8,265 bases of DNA from Chitinophagaceae bacterium (GCA_947468255.1 CANIMM010000131.1:1-8265), one strand, 5' to 3'; positions 1 to 6,935 are shown, numbered from the stretch's first letter. Made by a program: numbers and translations. The notes: a model not told the origin generated them from the sequence alone.

Positions 1-876
1 ATGCTAAAATCAATGACCGGCTTCGGCAGGGCTGAACAAACGGTAAATGACAAGACCTTTCTGGTAGAAATTAAATCGCTGAATGGCAAACAGTTTGAAA
101 TGCAATTGAGGCTTCCACCCTTGCTTCGACCCTACGAGTTTGATATCAGAAGTATTTTGCAAGAACAACTGGTAAGGGGTACCGTTGATTGTATGATTAC
201 GATTAAGCAAAATGGCACTTCCAAGCCGGTAAATATCAATACGGATTTAATCAAGGCCTATTACCAACAGATTGAATCCTTGGCAGGAGAATTAAATGTC
301 GACACCAACTCTGTTTTAAGTGCATTGCTTCGATTGCCAGAAGTTGTAACGCCTACCAATGATGTATTGAATGACAATGATTTCGAAGAGTTTAAAAAAG
401 TGCTTCAAATAGCCCTAAGTGAGTTGAACAAACACCGGGAAGAAGAAGGTGCCAGCTTGGAAAATGACCTGATCAAACGGATCAACAATATCAATGCACA
501 AGAAGAAGCAATCGTACAGCTGGAGCCCAATCGCATGAAAAGGATAAGGGAAGAAATTGTACAACTTTTGGAAAAGCATGTGGGCAAGGAAAATTATGAT
601 GGCAATCGACTAGAACAGGAGTTGATCTACTATATTGAAAAGGTGGACATTCATGAGGAACAGGTTCGGCTGAAACAACATTGTGAGTATTTCAGGTCAT
701 TACTAGCCAATACAGATGAAGCGAAAGGGAAAAAATTGTCTTTTATTATTCAGGAAATTGGCAGGGAAATCAACACCACCGGAAGCAAGGCATATGATGC
801 CGATATTCAAAAATGTGTGGTAACCATGAAGGATGAACTGGAGAAGGCCAAGGAGCAAATACTAAATGTGTTGTAG
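1..876 (+). CDS. yicC: YicC/YloC-family endoribonuclease
   Basis: A complete 291-residue protein, which is the usual family length. It opens with the hallmark MLKSMTGFGRAE and has the family's 'LVEIKSLNGK' strand (21-30) and 'VRGTVD' (58-63). The N-terminal YicC domain covers about residues 1-155. The C-terminal DUF1732 domain (about 204-291) holds 'RLEQELIYYIEKVDIHEE', 'GKKLSFIIQEIGREINT' and an ending in 'EKAKEQILNV', matching the typical '..REQIQN' tail. Family members in E. coli (YicC) and B. subtilis (YloC) are cytoplasmic endoribonucleases linked to small-RNA and mRNA decay; that role is carried over by homology. The ATG is the first base of the window, so its promoter and upstream partner cannot be seen. 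In many Bacteroidota gmk or nadD follows yicC; here gldH is the next clear gene. I am very sure of the family and less sure of the exact RNA target. Confidence 0.93.
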   Translation: MLKSMTGFGRAEQTVNDKTFLVEIKSLNGKQFEMQLRLPPLLRPYEFDIRSILQEQLVRGTVDCMITIKQNGTSKPVNINTDLIKAYYQQIESLAGELNVDTNSVLSALLRLPEVVTPTNDVLNDNDFEEFKKVLQIALSELNKHREEEGASLENDLIKRINNINAQEEAIVQLEPNRMKRIREEIVQLLEKHVGKENYDGNRLEQELIYYIEKVDIHEEQVRLKQHCEYFRSLLANTDEAKGKKLSFIIQEIGREINTTGSKAYDADIQKCVVTMKDELEKAKEQILNVL

Positions 877-899
877 CCTGATAAATAGTTTAATCTACA

Positions 900-1031
900 A
901 TGGAACTGTTTCAGCAGGCACTACTATTTTCTACTCAACTATTGCCTGCTGCGGCCTTGGGTATTATTTTGTTGCTTCAAAAAAATCAGGTCTTGAAAAA
1001 CTGTTTTATTTTTGTAAAAATTAATTCGTGA
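900..1031 (+). CDS. Possible 43-residue hydrophobic small ORF coupled to gldH
   Basis: An ATG at 900 opens a 43-codon frame whose TGA (1029-1031) overlaps the GTG start of gldH in the form GTGA, a classic geometry for translational coupling. The predicted peptide begins MELFQQALLFSTQLLPAAA and continues GIILLLQKNQ. One hydrophobic stretch covers about residues 8-26, followed by a lysine-containing tail, so it could be a single-pass membrane micropeptide. I recognise no family. Against it: there is no ribosome-binding site, a 9-bp inverted repeat sits inside it, and a -7-like promoter element for gldH lies near its end. Those features suggest the stretch may simply be intergenic. Low confidence. 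Confidence 0.2.
   Translation: MELFQQALLFSTQLLPAAALGIILLLQKNQVLKNCFIFVKINS
912..951. repeat. 9-bp perfect inverted repeat after yicC
   Basis: CAGCAGGCA (912-920) is the exact reverse complement of TGCCTGCTG (943-951), with a 22-nt spacer. It lies 35 bp after the yicC stop. It could be a terminator stem, but the loop is long and no clean T-run follows (a loose 'TATTATTTTG' comes about 10 bp later). It could also be an operator, or coincidence within the 43-codon ORF. Confidence 0.4.
1007..1014 (+). promoter_or_regulatory. Candidate Bacteroidota -7 promoter element for gldH
   Basis: TATTTTTG matches the Bacteroidota sigma-ABfr -7 consensus TAnnTTTG exactly. It ends 13 bp before the gldH GTG, so the RNA leader would be very short (under about 10 nt). 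I do not see a TTTG or TTG -33 box at the usual spacing, which weakens the call. Confidence 0.3.
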
Positions 1032-1510
1032 AGATTCATTCAAATATAGTATCTGTTTTCCTGTTGCTCGTGGTAATGATTTGGTTAAATGCCTGCGCCA
1101 CCATTGACGTATTTGAAAATAACAAGTCCATTCCAGACCACAAGTGGCCCTATTCAATGCAGCCGGTTTTTGATTTTTCTATCAGCGATACGGCTTCCTA
1201 TTATAACGTGTATGTCATTTTGCGGCATACAGATGCATATAGGTATAATAATATCTGGATTACTATTGGGTCAAGATTGGCAGGAGATACAACGCAATAC
1301 CGGCGGCTAGATATACCCTTGGGTACTGATGCAGGCGGTTGGGAAGGTTCGGGGTTGGGAGATATTTGGGAGGTTAGAAAATCGATTACCAAAGGACCGA
1401 TAAAATTTAGTAAAACCGGGAAATATACTTTTTCTGTGGCACAGACAATGCGGGAAAATCCGCTTCCCGAAATAATCAGTATCGGCATAAGGGTGGAAAA
1501 AGTGAAGTAG
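1028..1510 (+). CDS. gldH: GldH-family gliding motility lipoprotein
   Basis: A 160-residue exported lipoprotein. Residues 1-22 form a signal peptide with a hydrophobic core and a lipobox LNAC, placing the lipidated cysteine at 23. The mature part shows GldH-like features: an early 'VFENNKSIPDHKW', a predicted beta-rich 'VYVILRHTDAYRYNNIWITI' (61-80), 'GGWEGSGLGDIWEVR' (103-117), and near the end 'AQTMRENPLPEIISIGIRVEK', which matches the GldH 'qaMRen...l.gi.dvGfRIE' tail. GldH is an envelope lipoprotein needed for gliding in Flavobacterium. Related genes are also kept in non-gliders, so motility itself is not proven. The start is GTG: an in-frame TAA lies two codons upstream, and the next ATG (1076) would destroy the signal peptide. 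No other gld or por gene is in the window. Confidence 0.85.
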   Translation: MKIHSNIVSVFLLLVVMIWLNACATIDVFENNKSIPDHKWPYSMQPVFDFSISDTASYYNVYVILRHTDAYRYNNIWITIGSRLAGDTTQYRRLDIPLGTDAGGWEGSGLGDIWEVRKSITKGPIKFSKTGKYTFSVAQTMRENPLPEIISIGIRVEKVK

Positions 1511-1621
1511 CAATATTGTAAGATCATCGGGCAGTGCAAGTAAAAGCCTGTTTTATTAAAAGGGAATTGGATAAAATTACACTGTTGACCAATCGCCATT
1601 TATTATTAATTCAAGAAAATC

Positions 1622-2602
1622 ATGCCCTTCTCTTTTTATAAGACCAATCGTTTGCGCATTATTTTTCTCGTATACTGGGTATTGTTAGCCTATATCATAG
1701 CTGCACTGGTATGGTGGTTTATTGCATTGAACCGACAGAATGTTCAAATGGCCTCCTTTGAGATCTCGCAGTTAAAAATTGGCGAACCCAGTAATCCCCA
1801 ACAATTAACTGAAATACTTGCCATAAAAAAAAGAAAAACTGCCCAATATATTGGCGAAGGGGCAATTTTTTTATTGCTCATTTTGTCCGGAGCAGTGTTT
1901 ATTTACAGAGCAGTAAGGGGGCAATTTAAGTCGGGACAAGATCAACAAAATTTTATGATGGCGATTACGCATGAGTTAAAAACGCCCATCGCAATCACCA
2001 AACTCAATTTAGAAACCTTATTAAAAAGAAAGTTAGAAGAAAGTCAGCAACAGCGATTAATTCAAAATACCATTCAGGAAGCGAACCGGTTAAATGCTTT
2101 GTGTAATAATATGTTGCTTGCATCGCAAATGGAAGCAGGGGGGCATCGTATTACCAAGGAAGAAATTAACCTCTCTGAACTTACAGTAGCTTGTGTAAAA
2201 GACTTTATTATTCGCTATCCCCAACGCATTTTTCAGGAAGAAATAGTCGGCGATATATATATTACAGGCGATAGTTTTCTGTTACAAATGGCCATCAATA
2301 ATTTAATTGACAATGCCATTAAATATTCCCCTAAAAATTCAGTCATATCTATTTTACTTTACCAACAACAAAGGGTAATTACCTTGGTGATTAGGGACCA
2401 GGGAAAAGGAATTGAACCGGCTGAAAAGAAAAAAATATTTGATAAATTTTACAGGATTGGAAATAAAGCCACCAAAGAGGCGAAGGGAACTGGTTTGGGA
2501 TTGTACCTTACTAAAAAAATTGTGCAACAGCATGATGCAACTATATTTGTAGGGGATAATGCACCTACGGGAAGTGATTTTACAATCTTGTTTAAAGTAT
2601 AA
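1622..2602 (+). CDS. Membrane sensor histidine kinase, two-component system
   Basis: A 326-residue kinase of the HisKA plus HATPase_c type. Two membrane helices (about 11-35 and 78-97) flank a short periplasmic loop of about 42 residues. There is no obvious HAMP or PAS domain, so the sensor part is minimal. The H-box is 'AITHELKTPIAI' with His117 as the phosphoacceptor. The catalytic domain shows the N-box 'NNLIDNAIKYS' (226-236), the G1 box 'RDQGKG' (258-263), the F-box 'IFDKFYR' (272-278) and the G2 box 'GTGLGLYL' (289-296). All catalytic boxes look intact, so it should be active. It lies 102 bp before the response regulator on the same strand, and the two are almost surely a pair. The HK-then-RR order and domain plan resemble RprX/RprY of Bacteroides, but I do not assign that symbol. 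The signal cannot be told from the sequence. The 111-bp gap before it holds no promoter motif that I can support. Confidence 0.95.
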   Translation: MPFSFYKTNRLRIIFLVYWVLLAYIIAALVWWFIALNRQNVQMASFEISQLKIGEPSNPQQLTEILAIKKRKTAQYIGEGAIFLLLILSGAVFIYRAVRGQFKSGQDQQNFMMAITHELKTPIAITKLNLETLLKRKLEESQQQRLIQNTIQEANRLNALCNNMLLASQMEAGGHRITKEEINLSELTVACVKDFIIRYPQRIFQEEIVGDIYITGDSFLLQMAINNLIDNAIKYSPKNSVISILLYQQQRVITLVIRDQGKGIEPAEKKKIFDKFYRIGNKATKEAKGTGLGLYLTKKIVQQHDATIFVGDNAPTGSDFTILFKV

Positions 2603-2704
2603 CTGACTGTTGAAATGTATTCAAAGAAGAACGGTTGTAAAATTTCAGCGTCTTATTCAAATAACCAATTTTAGTTAGTTAGTCATTAAGTAATAAACTG
2701 CAGT

Positions 2705-3418
2705 ATGGGTATAAAAAAAATATCGATTTTACTGGTGGAAGATGAGGAAAATTTGCACGAGGCACTGAAGCTGAATCTTGAGATGGAGGGCTATGAGGTA
2801 ACCAGTGCTTTTGATGGAGTGGCAGCTTTACAAGCGGTTCAAAAAGAACATTTCGATCTAATGATACTAGATGTAATGCTTCCCGAATTGGATGGTATTA
2901 GCGTTTGTGAAAACATTCGTCTGCAAAACAACGATATTCCCATATTGATATTGAGTGCTCGTAATAATAGTGCTGACAGGGTGCTAGGTTTAAAAAAAGG
3001 AGCCGATGACTATCTTACCAAACCATTTAATCTGGAGGAACTGCTACTAAGGGTTAATAAGTTGGTCGACAAAAGCAAGCAAATTTCTACTAGAAAACCC
3101 TTAGAACAAGTTTATCATTTTGGAAAGAACCAAATTGATTTTACCGCACAGGAATGTATTACAAAGGATGGGGAGAAAATTACCCTTACCAAAAAAGAGA
3201 TCATGCTATTAAAACTGCTCATTGAAAATAAAAATGAGGTAGTCACCAGAGAAAAAATTTTGCAGGCAGTATGGGGCTACAATGTATACCCTACCACCCG
3301 TACCATTGATAATTTTATTTTGACTTTTCGAAAATATTTCGAAGAAGATAGTCGCAATCCACAATACTTTCATTCCGTTCGGGGAATTGGTTATCGTTTT
3401 ACTTCGAAGCTGCAGTAA
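2705..3418 (+). CDS. OmpR/PhoB-family response regulator
   Basis: A 237-residue DNA-binding regulator. The receiver domain (about 6-120) has the acidic pair Glu12/Asp13, phosphoacceptor Asp56 in 'LMILDVMLPELDG', Ser84 in 'LSAR' and Lys106 in 'YLTKPF', so it is complete. A Trans_Reg_C winged helix covers about 140-235, with 'LTKKEIMLLKLLIENKNEVVTREKIL', the recognition-helix region 'TRTIDNFILTFRKYF' and the terminal 'VRGIGYRF'. It should be phosphorylated by the kinase encoded just upstream. The 102-bp gap between them holds a short tandem TTAG x3 (2671-2682), which might be a regulator half-site array, but this is weak. Its last 20 bases overlap the 3' end of batD on the other strand. The architecture is like RprY of Bacteroides. 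Its targets are unknown. Confidence 0.96.
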   Translation: MGIKKISILLVEDEENLHEALKLNLEMEGYEVTSAFDGVAALQAVQKEHFDLMILDVMLPELDGISVCENIRLQNNDIPILILSARNNSADRVLGLKKGADDYLTKPFNLEELLLRVNKLVDKSKQISTRKPLEQVYHFGKNQIDFTAQECITKDGEKITLTKKEIMLLKLLIENKNEVVTREKILQAVWGYNVYPTTRTIDNFILTFRKYFEEDSRNPQYFHSVRGIGYRFTSKLQ

Positions 3419-5282
3419 GGGTTGCTGCAATTGCAGCTGCCCGCTGGTACATATCTTCCATTGAATCTACTGAGGCAAGCGGTGTATACAATTGCCACTC
3501 AATATCATCTAGTAATTGTTGTATTTGCATGCGGGTATACAAGGCTATTCCTTGCTCATCTGCCTGTCTTTCGATTATTTTTTTTGTAATGGTTGCCAAA
3601 GGTATCTGAAGGGCATTAGCTAAAAAATTTCGAAACTCATGGTTTAACGCTTCGTGAAATCCTTTGATGTCTTGGCCAATCATTTTTTCTTCAGATAGTG
3701 CAAATGGGTTTATCGGTGAACTATGGGATGTAGCGGTTAATTCAGGAGCGGCAAAATCGGAAGGCACTTGCGTAGTTGATATTTTCTTCTTGTTTTTCCT
3801 AATCCAGATTATCAATATACTAAGCAATATAAGCGTTCCCAATATCCACCAGCGATTATTGAATAGACCGTCTAAAAACGCTGGGGGTTTTGGTTGCAGG
3901 GTGCTATTGCTTTTTGTAAATGAGCCCTTGCCTGTACCCTGGGTAACGGTAACGGTTAGGGGTTCCGAATGCAGGGTGATGTATTTTTGCGCCACCACGT
4001 TAAAATAACTAAAGTCAATTGCTGGGATGATATAGCTGCCCCGTTTGGAGGCCGTAAATGCATATTCAAAAGTTTTTGTGCCGCTTACTGGCACCGTTAA
4101 TTGGTCCAGCTGATCCTTTGTTTTGGGTTCGTACCCTTCTATTCCTGCGGGCCAGTTAATGTCGGGTGCAATAATCATTGACATATTGCCCGCACCTGCA
4201 ATAGTAATGGTCAATTTGCCCGCATCATCTGTAGTAAAATTATTTTTATGAAGGGCTGCTTCCATGGTGAATTTTCCAACAGCACCTTTAAATGAAATGG
4301 GTCTGTCTAGCTCAGGCAGCGGTTTTACAATAATTTTCGCAGGCTTACTTTGCAAGCTTATTTTTTCATCCACCATTCCTTCTGCTGGGATGGACGGTTG
4401 CGTAAAGTCGCCAAAAAAATCGTTTATATCACTCCTTTGTTTATTGAGGTATTCTTCTTTAATAAAATGAATGGTATTGTCTACTTCCGCAGTTTCTAAT
4501 TCTACCGGACCAGCCTGTAATGGATATAACTGTGATTTCCGAAGAATGTAAACATTGTATTCCCTTCCATTGAGTTGTTCAATCGAATAATTCGTATTTC
4601 CAGGGGGCATTAGGTCAATAACAGAAAAGCCATTAAAAGAAGGGTTTTTGGTAATGCTACTTTCTGATTTTAATCTTGTATACAATTTATAGGTTACCAC
4701 CACTGGCTCTCCTACAAAGCAGGTATTCTTGTTCGTTACAACTTTTATGAAAATATTTTTATTTATTTTCTGGGAAAGACTTTCACCTTTTTTTAAAATA
4801 AAGTCATTGAAACTAGATTGAGCAACTGGTTCGAAAAAAGGGGAGAAGCCTCCTAAGCCGGTCGCAGTATTGTTGGAATTATTTCCTGATCCATTTTTGG
4901 TAACAGTAAGGGTTATCGAGTTGCCTACTAACACCTTTCCATCTGCCATCGCCTTGGCACCTGCAATAGTAAATTTACCAATTGATGTAGGCTTCAGCAA
5001 ATAGGTGATACCGATATATTGCCTAGTAACACCATTGTTGATTTCCATGCCACTTTCTTGATTAGGACCACTGATGACATCAAAATCTGCTAGCACAGGA
5101 GGAACAATCTGCTCTACCTGGCGAGCATTGTCAATCATAAGTCGAAGGGTGGCCGTTTCATTTTTTCCAATCGATTCCGGACTGATACTTGTCTTGAAAA
5201 CAGCTTGTGCAATTGAATGGAATTGGCATAAAAACAGCAGTGCAGTAAAAAGCGGGGCGATTTTTTTAGATTGCAGTATCAT
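3399..5282 (-). CDS. batD: BatD-family (Bacteroides aerotolerance) membrane protein
   Basis: A 627-residue envelope protein from the chosen ATG at 5282; a GTG four codons earlier (5294) is the alternative start. From the ATG, 'MILQSKKIAPLFTALLFLCQ...SIAQA' forms a clean signal peptide of about 27 residues. The large periplasmic region carries the family's repeated Ig-like beta modules, including 'PPVLADFDVISGPNQESGM', 'YLLKPTSIGKFTI', 'CFVGEPVVVTYKLYT', 'AGPVELE' and 'LTITIAGAGNM'. One membrane helix (about 477-494, 'RWWILGTLILLSILIIWI') is followed by a lysine stop-transfer and a cytoplasmic tail of about 130 residues. BatD belongs to the BatABCDE set first tied to aerotolerance in Bacteroides fragilis; the family (PF13584, 'oxygen tolerance') has an unresolved mechanism. 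No batA, batB, batC, batE or moxR lies in the window, so this is either a detached copy or a paralogue. It follows the SDR gene on the same strand. Confidence 0.88.
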   Translation of the reverse strand: MILQSKKIAPLFTALLFLCQFHSIAQAVFKTSISPESIGKNETATLRLMIDNARQVEQIVPPVLADFDVISGPNQESGMEINNGVTRQYIGITYLLKPTSIGKFTIAGAKAMADGKVLVGNSITLTVTKNGSGNNSNNTATGLGGFSPFFEPVAQSSFNDFILKKGESLSQKINKNIFIKVVTNKNTCFVGEPVVVTYKLYTRLKSESSITKNPSFNGFSVIDLMPPGNTNYSIEQLNGREYNVYILRKSQLYPLQAGPVELETAEVDNTIHFIKEEYLNKQRSDINDFFGDFTQPSIPAEGMVDEKISLQSKPAKIIVKPLPELDRPISFKGAVGKFTMEAALHKNNFTTDDAGKLTITIAGAGNMSMIIAPDINWPAGIEGYEPKTKDQLDQLTVPVSGTKTFEYAFTASKRGSYIIPAIDFSYFNVVAQKYITLHSEPLTVTVTQGTGKGSFTKSNSTLQPKPPAFLDGLFNNRWWILGTLILLSILIIWIRKNKKKISTTQVPSDFAAPELTATSHSSPINPFALSEEKMIGQDIKGFHEALNHEFRNFLANALQIPLATITKKIIERQADEQGIALYTRMQIQQLLDDIEWQLYTPLASVDSMEDMYQRAAAIAATLTAASK

Positions 5283-5353
5283 ACGAATCTTCACAAAATA
5301 ATTAATAATTTAGATCGGATCAAAACCATCAGGTGCAGCTTTGCAACAATATA

Positions 5354-5361
5354 CAAAAATA
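5354..5361 (-). promoter_or_regulatory. Candidate -7 promoter element for batD
   Basis: On the minus strand this reads TATTTTTG, an exact TAnnTTTG match, about 70 bp before the batD ATG. A TTG that could serve as the -33 box lies 23 bp upstream (complement of 5385-5387), inside the last codons of the SDR gene. That spacing is at the long end. If real, batD can be transcribed separately from the SDR gene. Confidence 0.35.
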
Positions 5362-5378
5362 CATTAGGCATCATTCTA

Positions 5379-6104
5379 TTAAGGCAAGTCTCCCAATAAA
5401 GGACGAAGTACAATATCTTCCACTACTGCCTGTGGGGATAATTTGCTTGCTGCAAGCACCATGTTCGCAATGTCGCTTGCTTCCATGATACGCTGGCTGC
5501 TATTATCAAAATCGCCCCAGGAATCGGTCATTACTGCGCCTGGATATACTCCCATCACTTTTATCAGAGAGGATTTAAGTTCTTCCCGTAGATTTTTTGT
5601 AAAACCCATCAACGCATATTTTGAAATACTGTAGCTGCCGCCATTGGGATATGCAGCTAGCGCTGCAATGGAACACATGTTTACAATCAATCCCTGTCTG
5701 GCTTGCACCATGGTGGGCAGCAATGCCCTGGTAAGGTGGTAAGCGCTGTATAAATTAATCGCCATCATTTTTTCTAAAACTGCTTCGTCTTCTTGGGAGA
5801 TCGTTCCAGGTGTAAAATTGCCTGCATTATTTACCAATACATCCATTTTTCCAGTAGGGGTATCAGCAAGTCCGGCCAACACCCAGGCTCCAAAAATCTG
5901 AGTTTGCTCCTTCACCGACAGGTCGATCGCCTTCGCTTTGATATTGCATGCGGGATATTTTGTCTGTAGCTCCGCCACTGTGTTATAGAGCGTCACTTCA
6001 TTTCGGGCACAAAGGAAGAGGGTGGCGCCTTCCGCCGCAAAGCCAGCAGCAATTGCCTTGCCGATTCCTTTTGAAGCCCCAGTGATAATTACATTCATAT
6101 TCAA
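5379..6104 (-). CDS. SDR-family NADP(H)-dependent oxidoreductase
   Basis: A 241-residue classical short-chain dehydrogenase/reductase with a Rossmann fold. The cofactor motif TGASKGIG (8-15) is near the start, 'VNNAG' is at 91-95, and the full catalytic tetrad is present: Asn117, Ser145, Tyr158 and Lys162 (YSISK). 'YPGAVMTDSW' (187-196) is the usual PG motif after strand 6. The basic residue in 'LCARNE' just after strand 2 (Arg34) points to NADP(H) rather than NAD(H); this is inference. The substrate cannot be told: classical SDRs act on sugars, ketones, fatty-acyl and aromatic compounds. Two starts are possible, ATG at 6104 or ATG at 6098, which gives 'MNVIITGASKG'; both fit. It is divergent from the HAD gene and sits 96 bp upstream of the batD ATG. 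Confidence 0.93.
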   Translation of the reverse strand: MNMNVIITGASKGIGKAIAAGFAAEGATLFLCARNEVTLYNTVAELQTKYPACNIKAKAIDLSVKEQTQIFGAWVLAGLADTPTGKMDVLVNNAGNFTPGTISQEDEAVLEKMMAINLYSAYHLTRALLPTMVQARQGLIVNMCSIAALAAYPNGGSYSISKYALMGFTKNLREELKSSLIKVMGVYPGAVMTDSWGDFDNSSQRIMEASDIANMVLAASKLSPQAVVEDIVLRPLLGDLP

Positions 6105-6122
6105 AAATTAAGTTAACTTTTA

Positions 6123-6130
6123 CAAATGTA
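6123..6130 (-). promoter_or_regulatory. Candidate -7 promoter element for the SDR gene
   Basis: The minus strand reads TACATTTG, an exact TAnnTTTG match, 18 bp upstream of the SDR ATG at 6104. A TTTAG (complement of 6154-6158) lies 23 bp upstream and is the best -33 candidate; it is half of the palindrome shared with the opposite promoter. Confidence 0.45.
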
Positions 6131-6153
6131 CAATGCCATCCCAAAAATAGGAT

Positions 6154-6166
6154 CTAAAGTGTTTAG
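6154..6166. promoter_or_regulatory. 13-bp palindrome midway between divergent promoters
   Basis: CTAAA-GTG-TTTAG is a perfect 5-bp inverted repeat around a 3-bp centre. Its midpoint (6160) lies 30 bp from the first base of the leftward -7 element and 29 bp from the first base of the rightward one. Each arm, read toward its own gene, is TTTAG at about the -33 position. It could be a pair of -33 boxes, an operator for a shared regulator, or chance. Confidence 0.35.
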
Positions 6167-6188
6167 GGATTAATAAAATACCAACCCC

Positions 6189-6196
6189 TAATTTTG
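6189..6196 (+). promoter_or_regulatory. Candidate -7 promoter element for the HAD gene
   Basis: TAATTTTG is an exact match to TAnnTTTG. Transcription would start within about 10 bp downstream, which leaves almost no leader before the ATG at 6207 but about 30 nt before the ATG at 6234. It therefore favours 6234 as the true start codon. Confidence 0.5.
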
Positions 6197-6233
6197 CGTT
6201 TGATTAATGAAGGCAATTTACTCGAATCGACTT

Positions 6234-6929
6234 ATGAAATACAAACATCTTTTTTTTGATTTAGACCATACCCTATGGGACTTTGATGCCAACGCAAAAA
6301 TAGCACTTACAGAAATGTATTCTTTTTTTAATTTGAAATTGTTGCAGGTGGAGCCTTTCGAATCATTTTATCGGCATTATTTACATCACAATCAAATTTT
6401 ATGGGACCGTTATCACAAGGGTTTCATAAACTCAGAAGAGTTAAAATGGCGACGGATGTGGCGCACTTTGCTTGAGTTTAAAATTGGCGATGAAAAGCTA
6501 GCAAGGGAAATCAGCGGAAAGTTTTTAGAAGTCTTGCCCGTGCAAAAGGGCGTATTTCCGCATACATTTGAGATATTGGATTATTTAACCGAAAAAAAAT
6601 ACCAGCTCCACCTAATCACCAACGGATTTGAAAAGGTGCAGTGGAGTAAATTGAATAACAGTGGTTTAAATCGGTATTTTCAGCACGTGATCACATCAGA
6701 GGCGAGCAATAGCTTGAAACCAAGAAAAGAGATTTTTGATTTTGCACTTCAAAAGACTGGCGCTTTAGTTGACGAAAGCATTATGCTGGGAGATAATTTA
6801 GATGCGGATATTCAGGGAGCCATCAATTTTGGAATGGATTCTGTTTTTGTGAATCACTTGCAGGTAGTTACTGAAAAACAACCTACGTTTACGATTACCC
6901 ATCTAAAAGAGCTAGAAAATATATTTTAA
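6234..6929 (+). CDS. yjjG: YjjG-family noncanonical pyrimidine nucleotidase (HAD phosphatase)
   Basis: A 231-residue HAD-superfamily phosphatase. Motif I is 'FFDLDHTLWDF' with nucleophile Asp9 and acid/base Asp11. The helical cap includes 'NQILWDRYHKGFINSEEL', which resembles the YjjG 'LW.dY..G.I...L' region. Motif II is 'LITNGF' (Thr129), motif III Lys162 in 'SLKPRKEIF', and motif IV 'MLGDNLDADIQGA' (Asp187, Asp192). The ending 'TFTITHLKELENIF' also matches the family tail. Known members dephosphorylate noncanonical or damaged pyrimidine nucleotides and UMP/dUMP/dTMP, protecting the nucleotide pool. I chose the ATG at 6234 over the in-frame ATG at 6207 because family proteins begin right before motif I and because of the promoter position; the longer form would add nine residues. 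The gene diverges from the SDR gene and converges on psd. Confidence 0.9.
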   Translation: MKYKHLFFDLDHTLWDFDANAKIALTEMYSFFNLKLLQVEPFESFYRHYLHHNQILWDRYHKGFINSEELKWRRMWRTLLEFKIGDEKLAREISGKFLEVLPVQKGVFPHTFEILDYLTEKKYQLHLITNGFEKVQWSKLNNSGLNRYFQHVITSEASNSLKPRKEIFDFALQKTGALVDESIMLGDNLDADIQGAINFGMDSVFVNHLQVVTEKQPTFTITHLKELENIF

Positions 6930-6935
6930 ATCATC

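Noticed and set aside
1201..1599. 132-residue leftward open frame over gldH
   Set aside because: It is antisense to a well-recognised lipoprotein gene, and its composition looks like the reverse shadow of that gene.
1511..1621. Gap between gldH and the histidine kinase, examined for promoter or terminator
   Set aside because: No TAnnTTTG, no convincing hairpin and no small ORF that I can support.
2671..2682. TTAG tandem x3 between the kinase and regulator genes
   Set aside because: Too short and too A+T-rich to call a regulator binding site; no second copy seen near another promoter.
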